A program made the translations under genes and the position numbers. Positions 22,417 to 31,524 of a DNA stretch of 53,816 bases are shown piece by piece. The notes beneath the pieces were generated by a model that made no database searches, was not told the origin of the DNA, and worked only from the letters and a program-made list of their open reading frames with translations. The stretch comes from Bacteroidota bacterium. GTDB taxonomy: Bacteria; Bacteroidota; Bacteroidia; Bacteroidales; Porphyromonadaceae. The stretch lies in assembly GCA_023389855.1 (NCBI GenBank), contig JAEWDZ010000002.1, positions 1-53,816 of the forward strand, given 5' to 3'. Numbering within the stretch: position 1 is the first letter of the stretch; each line of letters begins with the position of its first letter.

Positions 22417-24978
22417 ATGCGTATGAAAAAAAGTATCCTTCTACTTATTTTGAGCATTACTCTAAATTGTTTTTGTATTTGCTCCATGGTCGCTCAAAAT
22501 GAGCAAAATGATCATATCCTTATCCGTGGTATGATTCTAGAAAAGATCCCAATGAAGCCTATTCCTTTTGCTACTATCCAGGTGCTATGTTATCCTAAGG
22601 ATAGCTGTGCAAGAGTGGATACGCTCCATCAAGTTGCCGATGACGCTGGAAGATTTGAAATTTCTCTTCCTATAGTAGATAAATATCTTTTTTCCAGCAG
22701 TGCAATGGGAATGACATCGATAGATTGCACGCTACGTTATGAGCAACTCAAAAAGACCGGTCTTATCAAATTGGAAATGCAGGAGTCTACAGAGAATTTG
22801 GACGAAGTAACTATAACCGCCACACGACCCTTGGTGCGCGTGGCTATAGATAGGCTGATATACAATGCCGATCAGGATCCAATCAGTCGTACGTCTAACT
22901 TGAGCGATATGCTTCGTCGTGTCCCTTTGGTTACAGTAGATGGAGAGGGTAATATACAGGTAAAAGGATCTAAGAATTTTCAGATTTTTATCAATGGCAA
23001 GCCTTCTCGCATCATGAGTAGCAATCCCAAAGAGATTCTAAAATCGATAGCAGCTTCCTCGATAAAAAAGATAGAGGTTATCACTAATCCAGGAGTTGAA
23101 TATGATGCAGAGGGTTCCTCTATAATCCTCAATTTTGTTATGAATCAAAGTCTTGATTTCAAGGGAGTGCAGGGAACAGTAACTCTTACGGGTGGCTTTC
23201 CAGGAATGCTCTCTACCAATGCGAATCTAACCGCTGCTACGGACAAACTCTCTGCTACAGCGAATTACTCTTTTTCGACCTACAAAAGAACCGCAAAGTA
23301 TGGCACCCAAACAGAGGAAGATAGCTATGTTGGAGATACTTATTCTCATAGTTTAGTGACGCACTCTTTGACCAAGTATCAAATGCACAATGCTTCCTTG
23401 TATCTCAACTATCAAATCGCTCCTAAGCATTTACTGACGACCAACCTGAATTTTACTCAGTTTGCGTCTCCTTCAAATTATGAGGAAGAGGGACATACCT
23501 ACGCATTCTTAGACGGTAATCAAGGAAATGAATTGTTTGGTTCTTTATTGGATGGCCGTATGAAAACGTTAGATCGATCTTTGAATCTGAATACAGATTA
23601 TCAAATATCTTTTGATCGTCCTGAGGAAACTTTGACATTTAGTTATATGTATGATAATACTGCAAATAATCAGGAATACAATGAAAAAATACAACAAAAT
23701 ATTTTTTCTCCGGAGAAAAATCACATTCCGATGCAGCAGGAGCGTTTTAGCAGATCAAAGACGAATGAGCATACTGCACAGATAGACTATGTGCTTCCCT
23801 TTAAAGAAATACACAAACTTGTCGTAGGAACAAAGGGTATTGTAAGATTGGGTAATACAAATCCGAAGGTTAATTCTTATGATCTGTCTTCTACACAAAT
23901 GAGTAGTGTACCTTCTGGAGTGCAAAGCGCATCGCTATCGAATAGCTCTATGCAATTCACTCAGAAATTACTCGCCTTATACACGGCTTACTACTTGACG
24001 ATGGAACGCTTCAGTATGCAGGTAGGTACTCGTGTCGAATATGGTAAATATCATGTAGAATATCCGGAGTATAAGCATGCCTCTTTTGCGTATAAATTTT
24101 TGGACTTTGTCCCTCAGATAGGGGCAGCCTTCAATATATCGCCCGTTACGAAGCTCAGTTTGCTGTATAATATGCACGTCAAACGCCCTTCCATGGATCA
24201 ACTGAATCCGTTTGTTCTGACTTTTGGTCAGTATCTTCAGCATTTCGGTAATCCAGAACTCAGGAACGAGCGTATTCATAATATCGACTTGGGCTTCAGT
24301 CATTTTACACAAAAGTTTAATGTCGCCTTGAATATAGTCGGTGAGTATACTGATCATCCTATTGTTCGACGCCTTTTTGCAGATACCTCGCAGCCACAAA
24401 TAAGGAAACAGACCTTTGAGAATGCCGGTTACCGTCTTTCTATCGGATTGAATGGCTATCTCAATTATCGTCCTTTCTCTTGGCTTAATCTTACTATGAA
24501 TAGTAATCTTGCAAGAATTGTTTTGGATGCAGGAATTCCCGAATACAAAGGAAAAGTCTACGGTCACAGAAGTGGTTGGAATGGCAACCTTTACTTGATG
24601 GCTGCAGTAAATTTACCTAAGAAGTGGCAGTGTAGTATATATGGTGGAATGTTTTCGTACCTATCTTCATTGAATATGTCTGCAATGGATGGGCTTTACC
24701 ACGGTCTCACAGTAGCCAAATCTTTTATGCAAGACAAATTGAATATAAGCTTTTCATTGAACAATCCTTTTACTCCTGTTTTAAAGTTAAAGATGGAGTC
24801 CGAAGGCCCCAATTATCATAGCACGTCTATGGTTAGCAGTTATATGTTTAATGCGGCCTTCACGATATCTTATCGCTTTGGCCAGATGAAAAGCAATAAT
24901 ATCGGAACCATTTCTCGTACGATAGTAAATGATGACCTATCCTCCCTTAGTGGAAAAAATGAAACTACTCCGAAGTAA
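22417..24978 (+). CDS. TonB-dependent receptor-like outer-membrane beta-barrel protein
   Basis: The 853-residue protein begins MRMKKSILLLILSITLNCFC with a signal peptide ending near MVAQ. A carboxypeptidase-regulatory-like domain (about 35-115) is followed by a plug (about 120-235: LDEVTITATRPLVRVAIDRL, FQIFINGKPSRIMSSNPKEI, IEVITNPGVEYDAEGS) and a large barrel of the outer_membrane_beta-barrel_3 type. The C-terminus extends some 30 residues beyond the last obvious strand (FTISYRFGQ). The open frame begins upstream at 22381 inside the regulator gene, but 22417, one base after its stop, gives the proper signal peptide. Membership in the regulator/ABC operon suggests the ABC pair and this barrel handle the same compound. 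Confidence 0.87.
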   Translation: MRMKKSILLLILSITLNCFCICSMVAQNEQNDHILIRGMILEKIPMKPIPFATIQVLCYPKDSCARVDTLHQVADDAGRFEISLPIVDKYLFSSSAMGMTSIDCTLRYEQLKKTGLIKLEMQESTENLDEVTITATRPLVRVAIDRLIYNADQDPISRTSNLSDMLRRVPLVTVDGEGNIQVKGSKNFQIFINGKPSRIMSSNPKEILKSIAASSIKKIEVITNPGVEYDAEGSSIILNFVMNQSLDFKGVQGTVTLTGGFPGMLSTNANLTAATDKLSATANYSFSTYKRTAKYGTQTEEDSYVGDTYSHSLVTHSLTKYQMHNASLYLNYQIAPKHLLTTNLNFTQFASPSNYEEEGHTYAFLDGNQGNELFGSLLDGRMKTLDRSLNLNTDYQISFDRPEETLTFSYMYDNTANNQEYNEKIQQNIFSPEKNHIPMQQERFSRSKTNEHTAQIDYVLPFKEIHKLVVGTKGIVRLGNTNPKVNSYDLSSTQMSSVPSGVQSASLSNSSMQFTQKLLALYTAYYLTMERFSMQVGTRVEYGKYHVEYPEYKHASFAYKFLDFVPQIGAAFNISPVTKLSLLYNMHVKRPSMDQLNPFVLTFGQYLQHFGNPELRNERIHNIDLGFSHFTQKFNVALNIVGEYTDHPIVRRLFADTSQPQIRKQTFENAGYRLSIGLNGYLNYRPFSWLNLTMNSNLARIVLDAGIPEYKGKVYGHRSGWNGNLYLMAAVNLPKKWQCSIYGGMFSYLSSLNMSAMDGLYHGLTVAKSFMQDKLNISFSLNNPFTPVLKLKMESEGPNYHSTSMVSSYMFNAAFTISYRFGQMKSNNIGTISRTIVNDDLSSLSGKNETTPK

Positions 24979-25014
24979 CCAGTAAAACGCAATTTTCATA
25001 GATTTTTTATAGTT

Positions 25015-25058
25015 CTTCATAAGGAAGGGTAGCGAAAATCATATCTTTCCTTATGAAG
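25015..25058 (+). terminator. Hairpin after the GntR/ABC/receptor operon
   Basis: A 12-bp stem (25015-25026 with 25047-25058, CTTCATAAGGAA and its complement) with a 20-base loop lies 36 bases past the receptor stop. There is no T tract after it, so it may be a processing or stability element. The rest of the 304-base gap to rarA contains no gene. Confidence 0.45.
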
Positions 25059-25236
25059 ATTTCAGTAATTAGTCATATAGTCATAATGCCTTTGAAAAAC
25101 AAAAGGATCGCCTTTTCTTTTTACGACATAGACCCAGCCAGAATATGGACTCATGAGAAAACATCCTTTGTATAGTAGTTGATTGGATAAAAAAACTACT
25201 AATTAAGGTCTTAAGGATAACTACAAAATAAAATTG

Positions 25237-25244
25237 TATCTTTG
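25237..25244 (+). promoter_or_regulatory. Bacteroidota -7 element for rarA
   Basis: TATCTTTG, 38 bases before the rarA start codon. Confidence 0.6.
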
Positions 25245-25282
25245 TCACAACAAGATGAAACGATAGTAAGCCCCAGAAAGCT

Positions 25283-26566
25283 ATGAGTCTCTATAAACCA
25301 CTAGCAGAAAGAATGCGTCCTAAATCTATTGATGAGTATGTGGGTCAGGAGCATTTGGTCGCAAAAGATGCTCCGATCGGTCGTATGCTTGCCAGTGGTC
25401 AACTGACATCTATGATTTTATGGGGGCCTCCAGGAGTGGGAAAAACGACGCTTTCCGAGTTACTTGCAGAGGCTGTCAATGCGCCTTTTTTTAAACTCAG
25501 TGCAACGGGGAGTGGCGTTCAAGATGTTCGTCAAGTACTCACCAAAGCAGCGCAATCTGTAGAAGGTCTTTTTGCATCAAAGGAAAGACCTATCTTGTTT
25601 ATTGATGAAATTCATCGTTTCTCAAAAAGTCAGCAAGACTCGCTTCTGGCGGCTGTTGAGCGAGGTGTTGTTACGCTCATCGGAGCAACGACAGAAAATC
25701 CCTCATTCGAGGTGATACGTCCCTTGCTTTCTCGTTGTCAGGTTTTCGTCTTGAAACCTCTCTCGCCTGAGCCACTAGAGCGATTGATTGATAGAGCGTT
25801 ATCTTCAGACCAACAGCTTATAGACCGTAAGGTCACGTTAAAAGAGGCTGATAAACTGATCGCTTTTGCTGGAGGAGATGCCCGAAAAATGCTGAATATG
25901 CTGGAAATGCTGGTTATATCTTCCAGTGATATTCCTTTGGTTATTACCAATGAAATTGTAGAAGGCATGGTCAGCAAGCAACCTGCTGTCTTCGATAAAG
26001 GGGGAGAGATGCACTACGATATCGCCTCAGCTATGATCAAAAGTATTCGAGGAAGTGACCCGGATGCTGCGATATATTGGATGGCGCGTTTGATTGATGG
26101 AGGAGAGCCCCCTCGTTTCATTGCTAGACGCTTGGTTATATCCGCAGCAGAAGACATAGGATTGGCTAATCCTCAAGCTTTGGTTGTGGCTACGGCTGCT
26201 TTTCAAGCAATAGAACTTGTTGGATGGCCCGAAGGTCGCATCCCTTTATCAGAGGCAATCATATATTTGGCTACTTCTCCTAAGAGTAATAGTGCCTACT
26301 TAGCAATTGATAAAGCACTATCTTTTTGCCGTCGCACGGGCAATTTACCAGTTCCCCTTCATTTGCGCAATGCTCCAACAGCATTGATGGAAGACTTAGG
26401 ATATGCTAATGGCTATTTGTATCCCCATGATTTTCCGGGGCATTATGCGCCACAGCAGTATCTTCCAGATGAAGCTATGGGAATTCAATTCTATGAGCCG
26501 CAGAGCGTAGGAGCTGCTGAGCGAACTATTCAAGATTACTTGCGGTATATAAAAAACAGAAAATAA
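25283..26566 (+). CDS. rarA: Replication-associated recombination protein A (RarA/MgsA, AAA+ ATPase)
   Basis: The 427-residue AAA+ protein begins PLAERMRPKSIDEYVGQEHL, as in clamp-loader relatives. Walker A is GPPGVGKTT (about 48-56), Walker B LFIDEIHRF (about 108-116), sensor 1 GATTENPSFE (about 133-142), and the family-specific C-terminal tetramerisation region follows (PKSNSAYLAIDKAL, then VPLHLRNAPTALMEDLGYAN). It acts at stalled replication forks. It is followed 22 bases later by the M48 peptidase gene. Confidence 0.95.
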   Translation: MSLYKPLAERMRPKSIDEYVGQEHLVAKDAPIGRMLASGQLTSMILWGPPGVGKTTLSELLAEAVNAPFFKLSATGSGVQDVRQVLTKAAQSVEGLFASKERPILFIDEIHRFSKSQQDSLLAAVERGVVTLIGATTENPSFEVIRPLLSRCQVFVLKPLSPEPLERLIDRALSSDQQLIDRKVTLKEADKLIAFAGGDARKMLNMLEMLVISSSDIPLVITNEIVEGMVSKQPAVFDKGGEMHYDIASAMIKSIRGSDPDAAIYWMARLIDGGEPPRFIARRLVISAAEDIGLANPQALVVATAAFQAIELVGWPEGRIPLSEAIIYLATSPKSNSAYLAIDKALSFCRRTGNLPVPLHLRNAPTALMEDLGYANGYLYPHDFPGHYAPQQYLPDEAMGIQFYEPQSVGAAERTIQDYLRYIKNRK

Positions 26567-26588
26567 AGCTTTAGTCCGACATACTACT

Positions 26589-27410
26589 ATGAAAAAGAAT
26601 TATTGTATATCCAGATGGAATCTATTTATAATTCCATTTATTTTATTCTTTATGACGGCTTGTCGATCGGTGCCTGTTTCGGGTCGTCGTCAGTTGCTTT
26701 TGCTGCCAGAGTCTCAGATTGTAGAGGAAAGTGCTCGGCAGTACAAAGCCTTTGTAAACGAAGCCCCTAAAAGCAAAGATCCAAAAAAGATCGCTTTTGT
26801 CGAAAAGGTCTGCAAGCGGGTTGCCTCTGCTGCAGATAGATTCCTAGCAGAGAATAAAATATCGGATGTTAAAATGAATTGGGAGTTTACCTTGATATCC
26901 GATAGTAGGATAAATGCTTTTTGTATGCCAGGAGGAAAGATTGTGATATTTACGGGTATTTTGCCTTTATGCGATACGGAAGATGAGTTGGCGACGGTAG
27001 TTTCACATGAAGTGTCCCATGCTTTAGCGCGTCATAGCAACGAACGTATTAGTCAAGAAGTTCTTCGTCAGTTGGGTGGTAGTGTATTATCTCTAGCAGT
27101 ATCTAATCGAGGGGGTGTGACTCGAAAAGTCATAGGGCAAGCCTACGGTTTAGGCTCTAAATACCTCGTTACTTTGCCGTATAGTCGTTCACACGAACAT
27201 GAAGCCGATATAATGGGGTTGACGATCATGTCCATGGCCGGCTATAATCCCCAAAAGGCAATAACTTTTTGGGAAAAGATGGCTCAGAAAGGATCCAAAG
27301 TTCCAGAGATTATGAGTACCCATCCGAGCGATGCAAATAGGATTAAAAAAATTCGTGAGAAAATACCCGATGTAATGCCTATTTATGAATCCAATAAAAA
27401 AAGAAAATGA
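26589..27410 (+). CDS. M48-family metallopeptidase, lipoprotein
   Basis: The 273-residue protein has a lipoprotein signal with lipobox MTAC (Cys25) and a zinc-peptidase domain with HEVSH (140-144) followed by ALARHSNER; the third-ligand region is SHEHEADIMGL (201-211). It resembles BepA/LoiP-type peptidases that act on outer-membrane proteins in the periplasm, though it lacks TPR repeats. The family role in envelope quality control is inferred. Its stop overlaps the first possible ATG of the pepE frame (ATGA). Confidence 0.9.
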   Translation: MKKNYCISRWNLFIIPFILFFMTACRSVPVSGRRQLLLLPESQIVEESARQYKAFVNEAPKSKDPKKIAFVEKVCKRVASAADRFLAENKISDVKMNWEFTLISDSRINAFCMPGGKIVIFTGILPLCDTEDELATVVSHEVSHALARHSNERISQEVLRQLGGSVLSLAVSNRGGVTRKVIGQAYGLGSKYLVTLPYSRSHEHEADIMGLTIMSMAGYNPQKAITFWEKMAQKGSKVPEIMSTHPSDANRIKKIREKIPDVMPIYESNKKRK

Positions 27411-27427
27411 TTAATAATAAAAATACC

Positions 27428-28138
27428 ATGATGAAATTATTGTTGATTAGTAATAGTGCCTCACCTGGAGAAAAGTATCTCGAAAAACCTGGGGCAGATA
27501 TAGCTCACCACTTAGAAGGAGCCACGGAGCGAGTTCTATTTATACCTTTTGCAGCTGTAACCTACAGTTTTGATGAATATGTATCCAAGGTCAATACTGC
27601 GCTAGCTCCTTATAGTATTAGTGTAAAGGGTATAAATAGCTACCAGGATCCAATTAAAGCGATAATGGAGGCGACGGCCATAGTAGTAGGTGGAGGCAAT
27701 ACATTCCAATTGTTGAAAATGATCCAAGAACAGGGGCTTTTGCATCCTATTAGAGAAAGAGTACGTGCGGGTATTCCCTATATAGGATGGAGTGCTGGAA
27801 GTAATATAGCTGCTCCTACACTTTGCACTACGAATGATATGCCTATTGTGGATCCACTATCTTTCGAGGCTCTTTCTTTTGTTCCTTTCCAAATAAATCC
27901 ACATTACTTAGATAGTCATCCAGCAGATCATGGTGGCGAAACACGTGAGCAACGTATCCTTGAGTATATTGAAGCAAACCCCGAAAAATATGTTATCGGA
28001 TTGAGAGAAGGATGTCGATTGTTTTTAGAGAATGGTACGCTGCGAATGGTGGGAAGTAAACCTGCTCGAATTTTTCGCAAGGGCTGCGAGATTCAAGAGT
28101 TAACATCGGAAGCCGATTTTAATTTTCTTCTTTCTTAA
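27428..28138 (+). CDS. pepE: Dipeptidase E (alpha-aspartyl dipeptidase, S51 family)
   Basis: The enzyme cleaves Asp-Xaa dipeptides. The nucleophile serine lies in GWSAGSN (residue 122 counted from the chosen start), with the motif VVGGGNTFQLL ahead of it, and the downstream aspartate and histidine regions DMPIVDP and INPHYLD as in PepE. The frame opens at 27407, overlapping the M48 stop as ATGA, which could couple translation; the start at 27428 (MMKLLLISNSASPG) is chosen because PepE proteins begin at this strand. Length of 236 residues fits. A bidirectional terminator follows. Confidence 0.9.
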   Translation: MMKLLLISNSASPGEKYLEKPGADIAHHLEGATERVLFIPFAAVTYSFDEYVSKVNTALAPYSISVKGINSYQDPIKAIMEATAIVVGGGNTFQLLKMIQEQGLLHPIRERVRAGIPYIGWSAGSNIAAPTLCTTNDMPIVDPLSFEALSFVPFQINPHYLDSHPADHGGETREQRILEYIEANPEKYVIGLREGCRLFLENGTLRMVGSKPARIFRKGCEIQELTSEADFNFLLS

Positions 28139-28169
28139 TTGATCGACAAATATCCATCATAATACAATG

Positions 28170-28206
28170 AAAAGGAGACGGAATTATATTGTCTCCTTTT
28201 CTTTTA
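28170..28206. terminator. Bidirectional terminator between pepE and the B3/B4 gene
   Basis: AAAAGGAGAC (28170-28179) pairs with GTCTCCTTTT (28191-28200), followed by a T-rich run; the A-rich arm serves the opposite strand. Confidence 0.85.
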
Positions 28207-28220
28207 TACAACGCGCTTTA

Positions 28221-28901
28221 TTATTGATAGCGTGTGATCTCAACATTTTTTGCGGAAAGGAAATGTCGTAGCAAAAAAAAGGTACGTTCCTCTGCTTCGC
28301 TCATCGTTCTTATCGCTTCATTGTCTTGAGGAATGAAATTGTTGATGAATATAAGCGTTTTTTTTGTTTGTGTAAGCACTTTACTACGTTCGCTATCGCT
28401 AGTAGGCGTAGCAAAAGGACCAATCTCATCGACATAGAGGGGTAGCCCTTCGACATTTAAAATCCCACGTCCTATTCCTTCAAAAAGATCTTCTTTTTTT
28501 CCTCTTCGAATGAGAATCTGATTGCTCACTTTCTCAGCATCAAAGACTCCAATTGAAAAACCCGTTTCCAAAGAGACTAAGTTTCCCATATCGACTAGGG
28601 CGTTGATGGTATACAACCCAATTCCTTTTAGTATTCTTCTACGAAGTTGTTCTGCTGCAGGTCTATAGCGATTGGGGTCTTTCCCTAACTTTTTATAGGC
28701 TTCGCGGGTATACTTAATTGCTGGAATTTCTTTAATTTCATCGATTCTGCAATTCGTAGCTATCATGCCTTTTGTCTGGTCTATTTCGCGTTGTAATTCA
28801 AAATTATAAGGACCGTTTACGACTTCGGCTTCGATCATACTCATTTTATAATTTGGAAGCAGTGATCGAAAATCTGGATCGATGATTAGGGTATGTATCA
28901 T
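28221..28901 (-). CDS. Stand-alone B3/B4 domain protein (PheRS beta-like editing/tRNA-binding domain)
   Basis: The 226-residue protein starts MIHTLIIDPDFRSLL. It matches the B3/B4 fold of phenylalanyl-tRNA synthetase beta: IPAIKYTREAYKKLGKDPNR, then RPAAEQLRRRILKGIGLYTI, NALVDMGNLVSLETGFSIGV and GIGRGILNVEGLPLY. Free-standing members are thought to bind or proofread aminoacyl-tRNA, but function is poorly known. An upstream ATG at 28967 is rejected because the -7 element TACCTTTG is at 28941-28934, downstream of it. It is transcribed alone, divergent from dapA. Confidence 0.82.
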   Translation of the reverse strand: MIHTLIIDPDFRSLLPNYKMSMIEAEVVNGPYNFELQREIDQTKGMIATNCRIDEIKEIPAIKYTREAYKKLGKDPNRYRPAAEQLRRRILKGIGLYTINALVDMGNLVSLETGFSIGVFDAEKVSNQILIRRGKKEDLFEGIGRGILNVEGLPLYVDEIGPFATPTSDSERSKVLTQTKKTLIFINNFIPQDNEAIRTMSEAEERTFFLLRHFLSAKNVEITRYQ

Positions 28902-28933
28902 GGGTATGAAGATTAATAAAGATTTCCTTTGAG

Positions 28934-28941
28934 CAAAGGTA
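28934..28941 (-). promoter_or_regulatory. Bacteroidota -7 element for the B3/B4 gene
   Basis: TACCTTTG on the minus strand, 32 bases before the start at 28901; it rules out the upstream ATG. Confidence 0.65.
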
Positions 28942-28993
28942 ATGAAAATTAGTCGGTAAAATGGCAAGAAAAAGGAATATTCATTTTATCTTC

Positions 28994-29024
28994 TTGTCTA
29001 CCTTGCAATCTTTTATTATATTTG
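28994..29024 (+). promoter_or_regulatory. Promoter of dapA: TTG, 20-base gap, TATATTTG
   Basis: TTG at 28994-28996 and TATATTTG at 29017-29024 give the full Bacteroidota -33/-7 arrangement. Transcription would start near 29031, 68 bases before the chosen dapA start. Confidence 0.7.
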
Positions 29025-29098
29025 TAGGGTGAAGCCTTTTGAATGGTCGGCTTCTTTTATTTAAAATAGGATCAAGAATAAATCGCTGTATATATTAT

Positions 29099-30031
29099 AT
29101 GTCTTTTCCTAATGAAATCAATAGTCGTAAGAATTATTTCACGGGAGCTGGAGTTGCAATTGTAACTCCCTTTACAGAAGAAGGAAATATTGACTATGCT
29201 TCTCTTGAGCGTATTGTACAAAATCTGCTCAAGGCACGTATCGATAATATTGTGCTATTTGGTACTACGGGCGAAAGTCCGACCATTGCTGAGGAAGAAC
29301 GTCTTTTTACCTTACGCTTCATGCAAGGGCTTTTGTCTTCGACAGCTACAAAACTTATCGTTGGTTTTGGAGGCAATAATACAGCCGTCTTATGCGATAC
29401 TTTGAAAAAAGCGGATCTCGAAAAAGTGGATGGAATACTTGTTTCTACCCCGTTCTATAATAAACCGACTCAGGAAGGCCTTTATCGGCATTACGCAGCT
29501 ATTGCCGAAGTTTCACCACGCCCCATTGTCGTATATAATATTCCAGGGCGCACGGCATGTGATATTCTCCCCGATACGCTCTTGCGTCTGAGAACAGACT
29601 TCCCAGAGAAGATAGTTGCTACGAAAGATTCTACTGGAAGAGTAGAAAGAATAAAAGAGCTAGTATCGATCATGGATTGCGATTTTACAATACTCTCAGG
29701 TGATGACTGTCATACGCTGAAATATATGCGTGAGGGAGCTCTTGGCGTTATATCTGTTTTGGCAAATGCTTTTCCTGCTTTAGTGAAAGGAATTGTAGAA
29801 AGAGCCTGCTGCCAAGAAAGCAAAACAGAATTGGATGAAATGGATCTCTTGTTATCAGACATGTATAAAGCTCTTTTTGAGGATGGCAATCCTGCTGGAA
29901 TCAAGTCTTTACTCAAGCACATGGGACTAATCCATTCATCATCGTTGCGTCTGCCGTTAGTCGAGGTTTCGAAAAAAGTCCAAGAGCATATTATGCAGGC
30001 CTATGACCAGTTGGTAGCTGCAGGTCTGTAA
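29099..30031 (+). CDS. dapA: 4-hydroxy-tetrahydrodipicolinate synthase
   Basis: The 310-residue aldolase condenses pyruvate with aspartate semialdehyde in lysine and diaminopimelate synthesis. The Schiff-base lysine is K176 in VATKDSTG, the catalytic tyrosine Y146 in VVYNIPGR, and the threonine motif GTTGESPT lies at 55-62. The frame is open from a TTG at 29039, but the ATG at 29099 (MSFPNEINSR) is the family-like start. recF follows after 15 bases, then a DUF721 gene, forming one operon. Confidence 0.95.
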   Translation: MSFPNEINSRKNYFTGAGVAIVTPFTEEGNIDYASLERIVQNLLKARIDNIVLFGTTGESPTIAEEERLFTLRFMQGLLSSTATKLIVGFGGNNTAVLCDTLKKADLEKVDGILVSTPFYNKPTQEGLYRHYAAIAEVSPRPIVVYNIPGRTACDILPDTLLRLRTDFPEKIVATKDSTGRVERIKELVSIMDCDFTILSGDDCHTLKYMREGALGVISVLANAFPALVKGIVERACCQESKTELDEMDLLLSDMYKALFEDGNPAGIKSLLKHMGLIHSSSLRLPLVEVSKKVQEHIMQAYDQLVAAGL

Positions 30032-30046
30032 ATAGAGCGATTACCC

Positions 30047-31159
30047 GTGATTCTTAGTAAAATAGATATTTTTACCTTTAAAAGTATTGAGGAGGCTTCC
30101 TGTTCTTTTTCTCCGAAATTGAATGGTTTTTTTGGAGGAAATGGCATGGGAAAGACCAATCTGCTCGATGCTATACATTATTTATCGCTGGCTAAAAGCC
30201 ACTTAAGTACAGTTGATAAACTTGCTGTAAAAAAAGGCTTTGACGAGGCACAAATTGCAGGATCTTTCTGTGATGAAGAAGGGGAAGAGCATCGTATCGG
30301 CTTAAAAATATGCATAGATAAAGCCAAAACGATGAGCAGAAATGGCCGTGAGTACCGTCGATTAAGCGATCATATAGGTCGTTTTCCAGTGGTGATTATA
30401 TCGCCTAACGATCAAAAATTGATAAAGGGTAGTGCCGGTGATCGTAGACGCTTTCTGGATCGCTTGTTGTCGCAGCTTTATCCCGATTATTTGCAGGCAA
30501 TCGTTAAATATAACTATGCGTTGAATCAGCGTAATGCTCTATTGCAAAAGCAAATGTCTGACCCATTATTATATAGAGTGATAGAGGGACAGTTGGCCGA
30601 AAGTGCTGTATTGATATCCGAAAAAAGAAGACTTTTTGTGGATAATATAAGACCGATATTTTCAGAATTGTACAGCTACGTATGCGGATATTCCGAGGAG
30701 GTCGACTTACATTACAAGACATCAATTACGATGGAACCCTACGCATATGCTGATTTCCTTTCTCATACAAGGAGAGGTGATCTTAGAATGGGAGTTACTA
30801 GCTATGGTGTGCATAAAGACGACATGGACTTACTATTATATGATGAACTTATGCGCAAGGTGGGTAGTGAAGGTCAAAATAAAACATTTCTTATAGGTCT
30901 AAAATTCGCAGAGTATAGATTATTATCAGAAGCCACAAATGTCAAGCCTATTTTGCTACTAGATGATCTCTTCGATAAATTAGATGCAGAGCGAGTAGAG
31001 CGTATCATAGAACTCGTTGGTAGTAACTGCTTCGGGCAGATTTTTATCACCGATACCAATCGAAAATATTTAGATGATATTATACAAGCGCAAGGAGCAG
31101 ATTATCAACTCTTTGAATTAAATCGAGGCACAGTTACCCATCTGTCCGAGGGTAGATAA
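30047..31159 (+). CDS. recF: DNA replication and repair protein RecF
   Basis: The 370-residue SMC-like ATPase has Walker A GGNGMGKT (30-37), the signature region VVIISPNDQKLIKGSAGDRR (about 114-133) and Walker B PILLLDDLFDKLD (about 302-314), followed by FITDTN. It loads RecA at gaps with RecO and RecR. Translation starts at GTG (30047), 15 bases after dapA; no ATG lies near this position in frame. It is 19 bases upstream of the DUF721 gene, a common pairing in Bacteroidota. Confidence 0.93.
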   Translation: MILSKIDIFTFKSIEEASCSFSPKLNGFFGGNGMGKTNLLDAIHYLSLAKSHLSTVDKLAVKKGFDEAQIAGSFCDEEGEEHRIGLKICIDKAKTMSRNGREYRRLSDHIGRFPVVIISPNDQKLIKGSAGDRRRFLDRLLSQLYPDYLQAIVKYNYALNQRNALLQKQMSDPLLYRVIEGQLAESAVLISEKRRLFVDNIRPIFSELYSYVCGYSEEVDLHYKTSITMEPYAYADFLSHTRRGDLRMGVTSYGVHKDDMDLLLYDELMRKVGSEGQNKTFLIGLKFAEYRLLSEATNVKPILLLDDLFDKLDAERVERIIELVGSNCFGQIFITDTNRKYLDDIIQAQGADYQLFELNRGTVTHLSEGR

Positions 31160-31178
31160 TAGGGATGATATTTAAGGT

Positions 31179-31472
31179 ATGCAACGAAAAAAAGTCTTAT
31201 CGATAGATGAGTCCCTGAAGGACTTTTTTATGAAACGCACTGATCTACAGCGGGGATTAGATGCACATAAGGCTTGTGATCTGCTGCGTGTAGAGTTAGG
31301 TCCTTTGGCAAAACAGATCGGGGCGGTGAACTGCCCAAAAAGAGTCCTTGAAGTAAAAGTCTATTCATCGACGCTGCGAGAAAAATTAATGACAATAAAA
31401 GAAAAAATCCGGGATAACATCAATGAACAGTTAGGTCATCCTTTTTTGATTGACGTCCGCTTTAGAGGATAG
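31179..31472 (+). CDS. DUF721 (DciA-like) domain protein
   Basis: This 97-residue protein has the DUF721 pattern: a helical N-terminal part (SLKDFFMKRTDLQRGLDAHK), then CPKRVLEVKVYSSTLREKLM and a short end FLIDVRFRG. DUF721 proteins include DciA, a replicative helicase loader in many bacteria, and the location next to recF fits a DNA-replication role. That role is inferred from family and context. Confidence 0.85.
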   Translation: MQRKKVLSIDESLKDFFMKRTDLQRGLDAHKACDLLRVELGPLAKQIGAVNCPKRVLEVKVYSSTLREKLMTIKEKIRDNINEQLGHPFLIDVRFRG

Positions 31473-31495
31473 AATCCTATCTCAAAATAAATGCT

Positions 31496-31503
31496 TATCT
31501 TTG
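31496..31503 (+). promoter_or_regulatory. Bacteroidota -7 element for the HU-CCDC81/SPOR gene
   Basis: TATCTTTG, 21 bases before the start at 31525. Confidence 0.65.
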
Positions 31504-31524
31504 CAGTGAAAAAGAAAATGTCCT

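Noticed and set aside
23977..24567. 196-codon minus-strand frame inside the receptor gene of the GntR operon
   Set aside because: It is antisense to a well-supported beta-barrel; no domain and no -7 element were seen.
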